The translations under genes were made by a program, and so were the position numbers. This document shows positions 1 to 8,173 of a stretch of 61,584 nucleotides of DNA, piece after piece. Source of the stretch: an uncultured Agathobaculum sp. (GTDB taxonomy: Bacteria; Bacillota; Clostridia; Oscillospirales; Butyricicoccaceae); assembly GCF_944380985.1 (NCBI RefSeq), contig NZ_CALWJJ010000005.1, positions 85,648 to 147,231 on the forward strand, in the 5' to 3' direction. Under the pieces are notes generated by a model, which did no database searches, was not told where the DNA came from, and saw only the letters and a program-made list of their open reading frames with translations. Position 1 is the first letter of the stretch, and every line of letters begins with the position of its first letter.

Positions 1-2
1 AC

Positions 3-227
3 CGCCAGGCGCTGCCTGTGATTGCGGCGATCAAGGACGAGGCGCTCGAGCGCCTGCGCTTTGACCGCGCATACGGCGGCCTGTATGAATCGGGCGATCT
101 GGAGGGGCTGGCCGAGCTTGCGGTGAGTAAGACCGTCGACCTGTTGCTCGGCGGCATGAAAGAATTGGTGGACGCGAAACGGCTTGCGGGCTGTTTGACA
201 CATATGAGAAAGGGAAGTGGAAAATGA
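3..227 (+). CDS. C-terminal fragment of an unidentified protein, 5' end outside the window
   Basis: The frame is open from the window edge and ends at a TGA that overlaps the ATG of cbiH, so it is the last gene before cbiH in the same operon. The visible 74 residues are mostly helical and charged, with a segment reading AVSKTVDLLLGGMKELVDAK. A GTG at 18 is only an internal codon candidate; no ribosome binding site precedes it. I do not recognise the family. Context (hem and cbi genes) makes a tetrapyrrole enzyme such as the C-terminal helical domain of glutamyl-tRNA reductase possible, but this is a guess. It lacks the features I would expect of a CbiG or CbiF end. Confidence 0.55.
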   Translation, partial: RQALPVIAAIKDEALERLRFDRAYGGLYESGDLEGLAELAVSKTVDLLLGGMKELVDAKRLAGCLTHMRKGSGK

Positions 228-952
228 AACTGTATTGTATCGGCATTGGGCCGGGCGGCGAGGAACAAATGACGCTGCGCGCGGTACGCGCGCTGGAGCA
301 ATGCGACTGTGTGGCGGGCTATGGTCTGTATCTTAACCTGATTGAAAACCTGATTGAAGGCAAAGAGCGCATCCAGACCGGCATGACAAAGGAGGTCGAC
401 CGCTGCACGGCGGCGCGCGACATGGCAAAACAGGGCAAGACGGTTGCGGTCGTCTCATCGGGTGACGCAGGTGTTTACGGCATGGCCGGCCTGCTGCTTG
501 AGGTGTGCCAGGACGATCCTACGCTTGAGGTCGAGGTTATTCCAGGTGTCACGGCGGCCTGTTCTGGCGGCGCGGTGCTTGGCTCACCGATAACATGCGA
601 CTTCGCATGCGTGTCGCTCTCCGACCTGCTCACCCCGTGGGAGGTGATCGAGCAGCGTCTGCGCGGCGCGGCACAGGGTGATTTCTGTATTGCGCTTTAC
701 AACCCAGCGAGCAAAAAACGCACCGATCATCTGCGGCGTGCGTGCGACATTCTGCTCGAGACCCAGCCGCCCGAGACGGTGTGCGGCATTGTGCGTAACA
801 TCGGCCGCACGGGCGAGGAATATACGCTCACCACGCTCGGTGCACTGCGCGACGCGGCGACCGATATGCTCACTACGGTATTTGTCGGCAACAGCCGCAC
901 GCGCGTGATAAACGGCCGTATGGTCACGTCGCGGGGGTACCGGGGCGTATGA
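224..952 (+). CDS. cbiH: Precorrin-3B / cobalt-precorrin-3 C17-methyltransferase
   Basis: SAM-dependent methyltransferase that methylates C17 and drives ring contraction of (cobalt-)precorrin-3 in corrin synthesis. The 242-residue product has the family's usual length. It starts with the Gly-rich IGIGPGG near residues 6-12, has VSSGDAGVYGM near 77-87, IPGVTA near 105, and ALYNPASKKR near 157, all hallmarks of the CobJ/CbiH branch of the tetrapyrrole methylase fold. The ATG overlaps the upstream stop (ATGA), and the 3' end overlaps the next gene in the same way, implying translational coupling. With the downstream CbiK and no oxygen-dependent CobG/CobN seen here, the anaerobic CbiH role is favoured over aerobic CobJ. 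Confidence 0.95.
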   Translation: MKLYCIGIGPGGEEQMTLRAVRALEQCDCVAGYGLYLNLIENLIEGKERIQTGMTKEVDRCTAARDMAKQGKTVAVVSSGDAGVYGMAGLLLEVCQDDPTLEVEVIPGVTAACSGGAVLGSPITCDFACVSLSDLLTPWEVIEQRLRGAAQGDFCIALYNPASKKRTDHLRRACDILLETQPPETVCGIVRNIGRTGEEYTLTTLGALRDAATDMLTTVFVGNSRTRVINGRMVTSRGYRGV

Positions 953-2157
953 GGCTGGTCATTTTTTCTGGTACGAGCGAGGGGCACGCGCTGTGCTGTT
1001 TTCTGTCTGCGCGCGGCGCGCGCGCGGACGTATATGTCGCAACCGAATATGGTGCGGCGGTTATGGAGCCGATGAACGGCATCACGGTGTATGAGGGGCG
1101 GTTGGATACGGCGCAGATCGCCGCCCGGCTGGACGCGGACACGCTTCTTATCGACGCGACCCACCCGTATGCCGCCGCCGTGACCGACAACCTGCGCGCG
1201 GCCTGCGCCGAGATCGGCGCCGTTTATGAGCGGCTGCTCCGCCCGGCGCAGGATGGCCAAAACTGCGTGACTGTGCCGGATACGGCGGCTGCCGTCGCGT
1301 GGCTCAACGCGCATCCTGGCCGGGCGTTACTGACGACTGGCAGCAAGGAGCTTGATGCGTATACTGCAGTTGAAAACTGGCGGGAGCGCCTCTATCCGCG
1401 CGTGCTGCCGAGCGCGTCCGTGCTGACAAAGTGCGAGGCGCTTGGCGTGCCGGGCGCGCACCTGATTGCGATGCAGGGTCCGTTCTCGCACGAAATTAAC
1501 GTGGCACTGCTGCGGCAGACCGGCGCGGACATTCTGGTCACCAAGGATACGGGCGCCTCAGGCGGGTTTGCGGAAAAGCTGTCCGCTGCGCAGCAGGTGG
1601 GCGCGACCGCACTTGTCATCGCGCGCCCCCGCAAGGAGACCGGCCGCACGCTCGAGGAGATGCAAGACCATCTCGCACGGACGCTCGGCCTTGCCGAACC
1701 CGTGCAGGAGCGGGGGCAAAGCTTGCCGCGCTTTCCGCTGTTTGTATCGCTTGCGGGCAGAAAATGCGTCGTTTTCGGCGCGGGCAATATTTCGGCGCGG
1801 CGCATCGGCGTGCTGCGGCGCTTTGGCGCCGCGGTGACCGTCATTGCGCCCGAGGATCGCGCGGGCGTCGGCCTGACATATGCGCGCGGCTACGAGAAAA
1901 GTGATCTTGCGGGGGCTTTTCTGGCAGTCGCGGCGACCGACGAGCGCGCGGTCAACCAACGCATCGCGCAGGACTGCGCGGCACAGGGCATCCCATGCAG
2001 CGTGGCTGACTGCGCGGCCGAGTCGACCTTTTTCTTTCCCGCTGTGTGCGAGGGCAGCGGACTGACCGCGGGCGTGGTGTCGGACGGCACGGCGCACGGC
2101 AGGACTGCTGCGGCGGCACGGCGTATCCGCGCGGTACTGGAGGATATGGATGATTAA
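949..2157 (+). CDS. cbiJ: Fusion: precorrin-6A reductase (CbiJ) with precorrin-2 dehydrogenase (SirC-like)
   Basis: A 402-residue two-domain protein. Residues 1 to about 250 match CbiJ/CobK, the NAD(P)H-dependent precorrin-6A reductase: an early SGTSEGH motif, DATHPYA near 63-69, LLTTGSKEL near 125, and VTKDTGASGG near 188. After a short linker, residues about 262-402 form a compact SirC/Met8p-type NAD-binding domain with GAGNISARR near 277-285 and the TFFFPA segment near 347 preceded by an Asp, as in precorrin-2 dehydrogenases. The second half would make sirohydrochlorin for CbiK. The C-terminal domain is shorter than stand-alone SirC. It overlaps cbiH by four bases and hemC by eight. Confidence 0.9.
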   Translation: MRLVIFSGTSEGHALCCFLSARGARADVYVATEYGAAVMEPMNGITVYEGRLDTAQIAARLDADTLLIDATHPYAAAVTDNLRAACAEIGAVYERLLRPAQDGQNCVTVPDTAAAVAWLNAHPGRALLTTGSKELDAYTAVENWRERLYPRVLPSASVLTKCEALGVPGAHLIAMQGPFSHEINVALLRQTGADILVTKDTGASGGFAEKLSAAQQVGATALVIARPRKETGRTLEEMQDHLARTLGLAEPVQERGQSLPRFPLFVSLAGRKCVVFGAGNISARRIGVLRRFGAAVTVIAPEDRAGVGLTYARGYEKSDLAGAFLAVAATDERAVNQRIAQDCAAQGIPCSVADCAAESTFFFPAVCEGSGLTAGVVSDGTAHGRTAAAARRIRAVLEDMDD

Positions 2158-3013
2158 AATAGCAAGCCGGGACAGTCGTCTGGCCATCGTGCAGGCTAAG
2201 GAGGTCTGCCGCGCGCTCGGAGACTGCGAGCTTATTACAATGAAGACCACGGGCGATATGATTTTGGACAAAACGCTTGACAAGGTCGGCGGCAAGGGGC
2301 TGTTTGTCAAAGAGCTTGACCGTGCGCTCGCGGACGGTCGGGCCGACCTGACCGTGCACAGCCTAAAAGATGTGCCGATGGAGCAGCCGGACGGGCTGCC
2401 GCTTGTGGCGTTCACCCGCAGGGAGGACGCGCGTGACGTGCTTGTGCTGCCGGAGGGCGGCGCATGGGATAAAACAAAACCCATCGGCTGCTCATCTGCC
2501 CGGCGGCGGGTGCAGTTAAACGCGCTGTTCCCCGATGTTGCAGTAAAACCTGTGCGCGGCAACGTACTCACGCGGCTTGCAAAGCTCGACCACGGGGAGT
2601 ATGGCGCGCTCGTGCTTGCTGCGGCCGGTCTGCACAGGCTGGGGCTTAGCGTGCGCATCAGCCGCTATTTTTCGCCGGACGAGATGCTTCCCGCAGCGGG
2701 GCAGGGCATCCTTGCCGTGCAAGGGCGCGCGGGCGAGCTTGAGGACGCAGTGCGCGTGATAGACGACGCGGATGCGCGCGATTGTGCGCGCGCCGAGCGG
2801 GCATTTGTGCGGGCACTTGGCGGTGGCTGCTTTTCCCCGGTCGCGGCTTATGCCGAGATCAAGGACGATACGCTTTATCTGCGCGGGCTGTACGTTACTG
2901 AGAACGAGCAGCACACGGCGCGCGGCGCGCGCACCGGGCCGCGGCGTGAGGCCGAGGCCATCGGGTGTGCGCTTGCCATAGATCTGAAACGACAGGCGGA
3001 GGGAGAGCTATGA
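2150..3013 (+). CDS. hemC: Porphobilinogen deaminase (hydroxymethylbilane synthase)
   Basis: Condenses four porphobilinogens into hydroxymethylbilane in the cytoplasm. The 287-residue protein opens with IASRDSRLAIVQA, has VGGKGLFVKELD near 43-54 and VHSLKDVP near 70-77, then GCSSARRR near 115. The cofactor-carrying cysteine is Cys227 in LGGGCFSPV. The C-terminal domain is slightly short compared with the roughly 300 residues typical of HemC. The start codon lies inside the last codons of the cbiJ fusion, and the stop overlaps the next start, so expression is coupled to the corrin genes. Confidence 0.97.
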   Translation: MIKIASRDSRLAIVQAKEVCRALGDCELITMKTTGDMILDKTLDKVGGKGLFVKELDRALADGRADLTVHSLKDVPMEQPDGLPLVAFTRREDARDVLVLPEGGAWDKTKPIGCSSARRRVQLNALFPDVAVKPVRGNVLTRLAKLDHGEYGALVLAAAGLHRLGLSVRISRYFSPDEMLPAAGQGILAVQGRAGELEDAVRVIDDADARDCARAERAFVRALGGGCFSPVAAYAEIKDDTLYLRGLYVTENEQHTARGARTGPRREAEAIGCALAIDLKRQAEGEL

Positions 3014-4497
3014 CAGCAAAGGTAACGCTTGTCGGCGCGGGGCCGGGCGGCAGAGGGCTGCTGACGCTTGCGGGCGCGGCGGCGATCGAACAGGCGGATG
3101 CGGTCGTGTTCGACCGGCTGGTGGATGAATCCATTCTCGATCTCATCCCGGCGGGCGCGGTGCGCGTCAACGTCGGCAAGGAAAATAACCACCATCCCGT
3201 GCCGCAGGAGCAGATCAACGAGATCCTCGTGCAGCTGGCAAGAGAGGGCAAAAACGTCGTGCGGCTCAAAGGCGGCGACTGCTACCTGTTTGGCCGCGGC
3301 GGTGAGGAGTGCGAGTACCTGCGCGCAAGCGGGGTGCCGTTTGCGGTCATTCCGGGTGTGACGAGCGCGCTTGCGGCGCCCGCGTTCGCGGGCATTCCGG
3401 TCACCCACCGCGATTTTTGCTCGTCCGTGCATATTATTACCGCGCACGCGCGCGCGGGCAAGCCGCTGCAAATTGATTTTAACAGCCTGGTTCGCCTGCG
3501 CGGCACGCTGGTGTTCTTGATGGGCCTGACCGCGCTCGAACAGGTCATGGACGGCCTGCTCGCGGCACACATCGCGCCCGACATGCCCGCTGCTGTAATT
3601 GAAAACGGCACGCGCGGCATCCAGCGCAAGGTTGTGGCGACCGTATCCGTCCTTGCGGACAAGGCGCGCGCGGCCGGACTAAAAAGCCCGGCGCTCATCA
3701 TCGTTGGCGAGGTGTGCGCCTTAAGCGATAAGCTCGATTGGTTTACGCCCCTGCCGCTACACGGCAAAACCATCATTGTCACCCGGCCACGCGCGCGGGC
3801 CGGCACGCTGGCAAATCGCCTGCACGCGCTTGGTGCAAACGTGGTCGAAGCGCCGTGCATCGAGACGGTTCAGCGCACGGATGTGCAGCCGCTGGCGGAC
3901 GCGCTCGCGCAAAAACATGACTGGGCGGTATTCACCAGCCCGGCGGGCGTGCACGCGGCGGTGCATGCGCTCGGCAAACTCGGACGCGATCTTCGGGCGC
4001 TGTACGGCATGCGCTTTGCGGTCATCGGCCGCGGCACGGCGGACGCGCTCGCGGACTACGGCCTCGCGGCCGATCTTGTACCTGTGCAGTACGACGGCAC
4101 GCACCTTGCACACGCGCTTGCGGCGGCTATGCCGCAGGGTGGCGCGGCGCTATTGTTGCGTGCGGCGGCAGGCGGACAGGTCTTGCCCGAAACGCTATTA
4201 GACGCGGGAGTGCGGGTCACCGATGTGCCGCTCTATGACACTGTGTACCGCTGCGCCAAAGCAGACGCGCTGCGCATTATGCTGGAGCAAAACGCGGCCG
4301 ACGTCGTGACCTTTACCAGCGTATCGACGGTCGAGGGCTTTGTGCGGGCCGTCGGCGCGGCTGATTACACCGGATTTACCGCGCTGTGCATCGGTGAGCA
4401 GACAGCCGGCGCCGCCCGTAGGTACGGCATGCACGTCAAAACCGCTGAAAATGCAACCATCGACGCGATGATTGACGCACTGGGAATGGAAGATTGA
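3010..4497 (+). CDS. cobA-hemD: Fusion: uroporphyrinogen-III C-methyltransferase and uroporphyrinogen-III synthase
   Basis: A 495-residue bifunctional enzyme. Residues 1 to about 245 are the CobA/SirA-type SAM methyltransferase that makes precorrin-2: VGAGPGGRGLLTL near 7-19, DAVVFDRLV, VRLKGGDCYLFGRGGEE near 87-103, and VIPGVTSALAAPA near 115. Residues about 255-495 are a HemD domain, starting GKTIIVTRPRARA near 257, with FTSPAGVHA and VTFTSVSTVEGF. HemD closes hydroxymethylbilane to uroporphyrinogen III, so one protein makes and then methylates it. The ATG at 3010 overlaps the hemC stop; an upstream in-frame start would run through hemC. Such fusions are known in Firmicutes. Confidence 0.95.
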   Translation: MTAKVTLVGAGPGGRGLLTLAGAAAIEQADAVVFDRLVDESILDLIPAGAVRVNVGKENNHHPVPQEQINEILVQLAREGKNVVRLKGGDCYLFGRGGEECEYLRASGVPFAVIPGVTSALAAPAFAGIPVTHRDFCSSVHIITAHARAGKPLQIDFNSLVRLRGTLVFLMGLTALEQVMDGLLAAHIAPDMPAAVIENGTRGIQRKVVATVSVLADKARAAGLKSPALIIVGEVCALSDKLDWFTPLPLHGKTIIVTRPRARAGTLANRLHALGANVVEAPCIETVQRTDVQPLADALAQKHDWAVFTSPAGVHAAVHALGKLGRDLRALYGMRFAVIGRGTADALADYGLAADLVPVQYDGTHLAHALAAAMPQGGAALLLRAAAGGQVLPETLLDAGVRVTDVPLYDTVYRCAKADALRIMLEQNAADVVTFTSVSTVEGFVRAVGAADYTGFTALCIGEQTAGAARRYGMHVKTAENATIDAMIDALGMED

Positions 4498-4614
4498 AAA
4501 GGGAGCATATGAGTATCTGCTGCGGGCCGGTGGCTGGATAAACGCGCTTTGCGCGGGGCCTTCATTTTCTGTCGTACATTTACTGTTATTTACTTTGAAA
4601 GAGGAGCCTTTGCT

Positions 4615-5601
4615 ATGTTTGACAATACCATCCGACCCCGCCGCCTGCGCGCCTCGGACCATCTGCGCCGGCTCGTGCGCGAGACGCGCATCTCGCCCGA
4701 AAGCCTGATCTGGCCGATCTTCGTTATCGAGGGCGAGCATATCTATGAGGAGATTCCCTCGCTGCCCGGACAGTACCACTATTCGCCGGACGAGCTGCAC
4801 CGCATGGTCGAGCGCGCCCGCGAACACGGCGTGTCCCGCGTTATTCTGTTCGGCCTGCCGAAAGATAAAGATGCGATCGGCTCGGGCGCCTGGGCGGCGG
4901 ACGGTATCGTTCAGCAGGGCATCCGCGCGATTAAAGCGCTTGACCCTGAGATGTATGTTATCACCGACGTGTGCATGTGTGAATACACCGCGCACGGGCA
5001 CTGCGGCATTCTGTGCGGACATGATGTGGATAATGATCAGACGCTTGCGCTTCTTGCGCAGATCGCGGTTAGCCACGCGATGGCGGGCGCCGATATGGTT
5101 GCGCCGAGCGACATGATGGACGGCCGTGTTGCGGCCATCCGCGAAGCGCTCGACAAAAACGATTTTCAGAATGTGCCAATCATGTCCTATGCGGCCAAAT
5201 ACGCCTCTTACTTCTACGGCCCGTTCCGCGACGCGGCAGGCTCTGCGCCGTCCTTTGGTGACCGCCGCTCCTATCAAATGGACTGGCACAACAGCCGCGA
5301 GGCCATGCGCGAGTGCGCGCTCGATGTACAGGAGGGTGCGGACATCCTGATGATCAAGCCCGCAATGAGTTATCTCGACCTTGTTTACCAGTGCAGACAG
5401 CGGTTTGAGCTGCCGGTTGCAGCGTATGCGGTTTCAGGCGAATATGCGATGATAAAGGCCGCGGCCGCGGCAGGGCTGATCGACGAATATGGCGCGATGT
5501 GCGAATCGGCAGCGTCCATCTACCGCGCAGGCGCGGACATCCTGATCACCTACTATGCGCCCGAGCTTGCGGACGCGATCCGAAAGGGGGACATCGGCTG
5601 A
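4615..5601 (+). CDS. hemB: Delta-aminolevulinic acid dehydratase (porphobilinogen synthase)
   Basis: Condenses two 5-aminolevulinates to porphobilinogen. The 328 residues have the family length. Schiff-base lysines are Lys198 in SYAAKYASYFYGPFR and Lys248 in LMIKPAMSYLD. A cysteine-rich metal site, DVCMCEYTAHGHCG near 118-131, indicates a zinc-dependent enzyme. The ATG at 4615 follows a GAGGAG ribosome binding site. The gap before it (4498-4614) is the first sizeable spacer in the cluster; it contains an AT-rich run but no promoter I would call with confidence. The gene is followed within one base by hemL. Confidence 0.98.
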   Translation: MFDNTIRPRRLRASDHLRRLVRETRISPESLIWPIFVIEGEHIYEEIPSLPGQYHYSPDELHRMVERAREHGVSRVILFGLPKDKDAIGSGAWAADGIVQQGIRAIKALDPEMYVITDVCMCEYTAHGHCGILCGHDVDNDQTLALLAQIAVSHAMAGADMVAPSDMMDGRVAAIREALDKNDFQNVPIMSYAAKYASYFYGPFRDAAGSAPSFGDRRSYQMDWHNSREAMRECALDVQEGADILMIKPAMSYLDLVYQCRQRFELPVAAYAVSGEYAMIKAAAAAGLIDEYGAMCESAASIYRAGADILITYYAPELADAIRKGDIG

Positions 5602-5602
5602 T

Positions 5603-6886
5603 ATGACAAAGTCTGAAAAGCTATTCGAGCGTGCAGTCAAAGTGTTGCCCGGCGGGGTCAACTCGCCTGTGCGCGCGTTTCGCGCAGTGGGCGGCAATCC
5701 GCGCTTTGTCTCACGCGGCATGGGCAGCCACATCTGGGATGAGGACGGTACGGAATACATTGACTTTGTCGGCTCATGGGGGCCGATGGTGCTCGGGCAC
5801 AGCCATCCGGACATCTTAAAAGCTGTGCAGACGCGCATGATGGACGGTCTATCCTTTGGCGCGCCGACCGCGCTCGAGGTTGAAATGGCCGAAAAGATGA
5901 TCGAGATGGTGCCGCATATCGAGATGGTGCGTATGGTAAACTCGGGCACTGAGGCGGTTATGAGCGCGCTGCGCCTGGCGCGCGGCGTAACTGGACGCGA
6001 CAAGCTCATCAAGTTCGAGGGCTGCTACCACGGCCATTCGGACGCTATGCTGGTGGGTGCAGGCAGCGGTGCGCTGACACAGGGCGAGCCGGACTCCAAG
6101 GGCGTGACAAAGGGCGCGGCACAGGATACGCTGATGGCGCAGTATAACGACCTTGCCTCGGTTGACCATCTGCTGAACGCCAACCTCGGGCAGGTTGCGG
6201 CAGTCATCGTCGAGCCGGTTGCGGCCAATATGGGTGTGGTGCCGCCGCAGGCAGGCTTTTTGCAGGGCCTGCGCAGCCTGTGCGATAAGCACGGCGCGCT
6301 GCTCATTTTTGACGAGGTTATCACGGGGTTTCGCCTTGCGCCGGGCGGTGCACAGCAGTATTTTGGCGTGCGCGCCGACCTGGTCACCTTTGGCAAGATT
6401 ATCGGCGGCGGCATGCCGGTCGGCGCATACGCGGGCCCGCGCGCGCTGATGGAGCAGGTCGCGCCCTGCGGCCCGGTGTATCAGGCGGGCACGCTGTCCG
6501 GCAATCCGGTCGCAATGGCGGCGGGGCTTGCCCAGCTTGCTATTCTCGCCGCGCAGCCCGAAATCTACCAAAAGATGGAGCGCGCAGCGCGCTTTGTCGC
6601 CGACCATCTGCGCGCTAGCGCGCGGCGGTACGGCATCCGTCTGCAGGTCAACCAAGTTGGCTCGCTGCTTTGCCCCTATTTTACCCAAACCCCGGTAAAT
6701 TGCTTTGCTGCGGCTAGGACAAGTGATACAAATTTATACGCAAAGTATTTTAATCAAATGTTATTTCGTAAAGTATATCTTGCGCCCAGCCAGTTTGAGG
6801 CGATGTTCGTCTCATCCGCCCATACGCAGGACGATCTGGAGGCGACCGTCAGGGCGGCTGAGGAAAGCCTCGCTGCGCTTGTATAA
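5603..6886 (+). CDS. hemL: Glutamate-1-semialdehyde 2,1-aminomutase
   Basis: PLP enzyme that converts glutamate-1-semialdehyde to 5-aminolevulinate, the last C5-pathway step. The 427-residue protein carries LPGGVNSPVRAF near 13-24, NSGTEAVMSA near 119, and the PLP lysine Lys265 in LVTFGKIIGGGMPVGAY. The GLSFGAPT and YQAGTLSGNPVAMAAG segments are also typical. Within the C-terminal third, about 6679-6782, codon use switches to AT-rich codons (TTA, AAA, AAT, ATA, AGG) although the protein remains conserved; see findings. It is separated from hemB by one base. glutamyl-tRNA reductase is not in the window. Confidence 0.97.
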   Translation: MTKSEKLFERAVKVLPGGVNSPVRAFRAVGGNPRFVSRGMGSHIWDEDGTEYIDFVGSWGPMVLGHSHPDILKAVQTRMMDGLSFGAPTALEVEMAEKMIEMVPHIEMVRMVNSGTEAVMSALRLARGVTGRDKLIKFEGCYHGHSDAMLVGAGSGALTQGEPDSKGVTKGAAQDTLMAQYNDLASVDHLLNANLGQVAAVIVEPVAANMGVVPPQAGFLQGLRSLCDKHGALLIFDEVITGFRLAPGGAQQYFGVRADLVTFGKIIGGGMPVGAYAGPRALMEQVAPCGPVYQAGTLSGNPVAMAAGLAQLAILAAQPEIYQKMERAARFVADHLRASARRYGIRLQVNQVGSLLCPYFTQTPVNCFAAARTSDTNLYAKYFNQMLFRKVYLAPSQFEAMFVSSAHTQDDLEATVRAAEESLAALV

Positions 6887-6979
6887 GGATTGCCGGGCGA
6901 TTGTCACGCGCAGAATGCGCGCGCATCGCGCGACACCGTCATTTTCTATTTTTCATTCTCCATGGACAGGAGGGAACCT

Positions 6980-8173
6980 ATGTCTCGCACATTTTACATC
7001 ATCGGCGTCGGCATGGCCGCCCCGGACGGCCTGACAGGCGAGGCCGCCCACGCGATCGAGGCAGCAGACGTGGTATTTGCTACCGAGCGGCTGACCGCGG
7101 TCTGCGCGCGCGCGGTGGTGCGCCCGTTCGACCAGCTTGCCGCCGCAGCGATCGACGCATTCGCGCGCACGGCCGCTATTTTGGTCTCGGGCGATGTGGG
7201 CTTTTTCAGCGCTGCCGGCCGGCTGCGCGCACAGCTTGCGCCGCACGGCGGCGTGCGCTTGATCTGCGGCCTGTCGAGCATGCAGTATTTCTGCGCAAGG
7301 CTTGGCGTTTCATATGACGATGCCTGCGTGCGCAGTCTACACGGCCGCGCGGGCAGCGCGCTCGGCGCGGTCAGCTACCACAAAAAGATCTTTCTGCTCA
7401 CGGGTGGTGTGCAGACCGTGCCTAATGTGTGCCGCGCGCTCACCGAGGCCGGGCTTGGCGGGCTGACCGTACACCTTGGCGAAAACCTGGGCGCAGAAAA
7501 TGAGCGCATCGAGACCACCACGGCGGAGGTGCTTGCTAAAGAGCCGTGCGGCGATCTGGCCGTTCTGCTGATCGAAAACCCAAACGCGGTAAACGCGCGG
7601 GAGCCGGTGCGCGACAGCATGCTGACCCGCGCCAAGGTGCCCATGACCAAGGAGGAGGTGCGCTGGGTATCGGTCAGCCGACTCGCGGTGCAGCCGCGCG
7701 ACACGGTCTGGGATGTGGGCGCGGGCACGGGCGCGGTGACGCTTGAGCTGGCGCGGAAAGCGTCCGACGGCCTGGTGTACGCGATCGAGCGCGAGGACGA
7801 GGCGATCGCCCTGCTGCGCGAGAACCGGCGCAATCTCGGCGGGTATAATATGCAGATCGTTGAGGGCGCGGCGCCCGATGCGCTCGAGACCCTGCCTGCA
7901 CCGGACTGCGTATTTGTCGGCGGGAGCGGCGGCGCGATGCGTCGTATTCTTGAGATCGCAAAGGAAAAAAACCCTGCGGTGCGCGTCGTAGTCACAGCGA
8001 TTGCGCTCGAGACGCTGCACGAGACGCAGGCAGCTCTGACCGAGCTCGGATTTGCAAATGTCGAGGTAGTTCAGATCGCCGCTGCGCGCGGCCGGGCAGT
8101 CGGATCTTATACGATGATGATCGCGAATAACCCGGTGTTCATCTTGTCAGGAGGCGGCACAGATGCAAAGTAA
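6980..8173 (+). CDS. cbiET: Fusion: precorrin-6B C5-methyltransferase (CbiE) and C15-methyltransferase/decarboxylase (CbiT)
   Basis: A 397-residue CobL-like protein. Residues 1 to about 190 are CbiE (tetrapyrrole methylase fold, IIGVGMAAPDGLTGEA near 6-21, ILVSGDVGFFS near 68), which methylates C5. Residues about 205-397 are CbiT, with WDVGAGTGAVTLEL near 243-256 as SAM-binding motif I and VFVGGSGGAMRRIL near 313; it methylates C15 and decarboxylates C12. The ATG at 6980 follows GGAGGGAACCT. The roughly 90-base spacer after hemL contains no clear terminator, so the gene probably stays in the operon. The 3' end overlaps cbiA by 11 bases. Confidence 0.96.
   Translation: MSRTFYIIGVGMAAPDGLTGEAAHAIEAADVVFATERLTAVCARAVVRPFDQLAAAAIDAFARTAAILVSGDVGFFSAAGRLRAQLAPHGGVRLICGLSSMQYFCARLGVSYDDACVRSLHGRAGSALGAVSYHKKIFLLTGGVQTVPNVCRALTEAGLGGLTVHLGENLGAENERIETTTAEVLAKEPCGDLAVLLIENPNAVNAREPVRDSMLTRAKVPMTKEEVRWVSVSRLAVQPRDTVWDVGAGTGAVTLELARKASDGLVYAIEREDEAIALLRENRRNLGGYNMQIVEGAAPDALETLPAPDCVFVGGSGGAMRRILEIAKEKNPAVRVVVTAIALETLHETQAALTELGFANVEVVQIAAARGRAVGSYTMMIANNPVFILSGGGTDAK

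Noticed and set aside
727..1314. Long minus-strand ORFs opposite the cob genes (also 2875-3570, 4198-5289, 5849-6688, 9375-10352 and others)
   Set aside because: These are shadow frames caused by high GC and codon bias; each lies opposite a gene with clear family motifs.
4498..4614. Cobalamin riboswitch in the gap before hemB, or in other gaps of the cluster
   Set aside because: No B12-box-like GCCACTG or the expected paired elements were recognised in any spacer of 224-17750.
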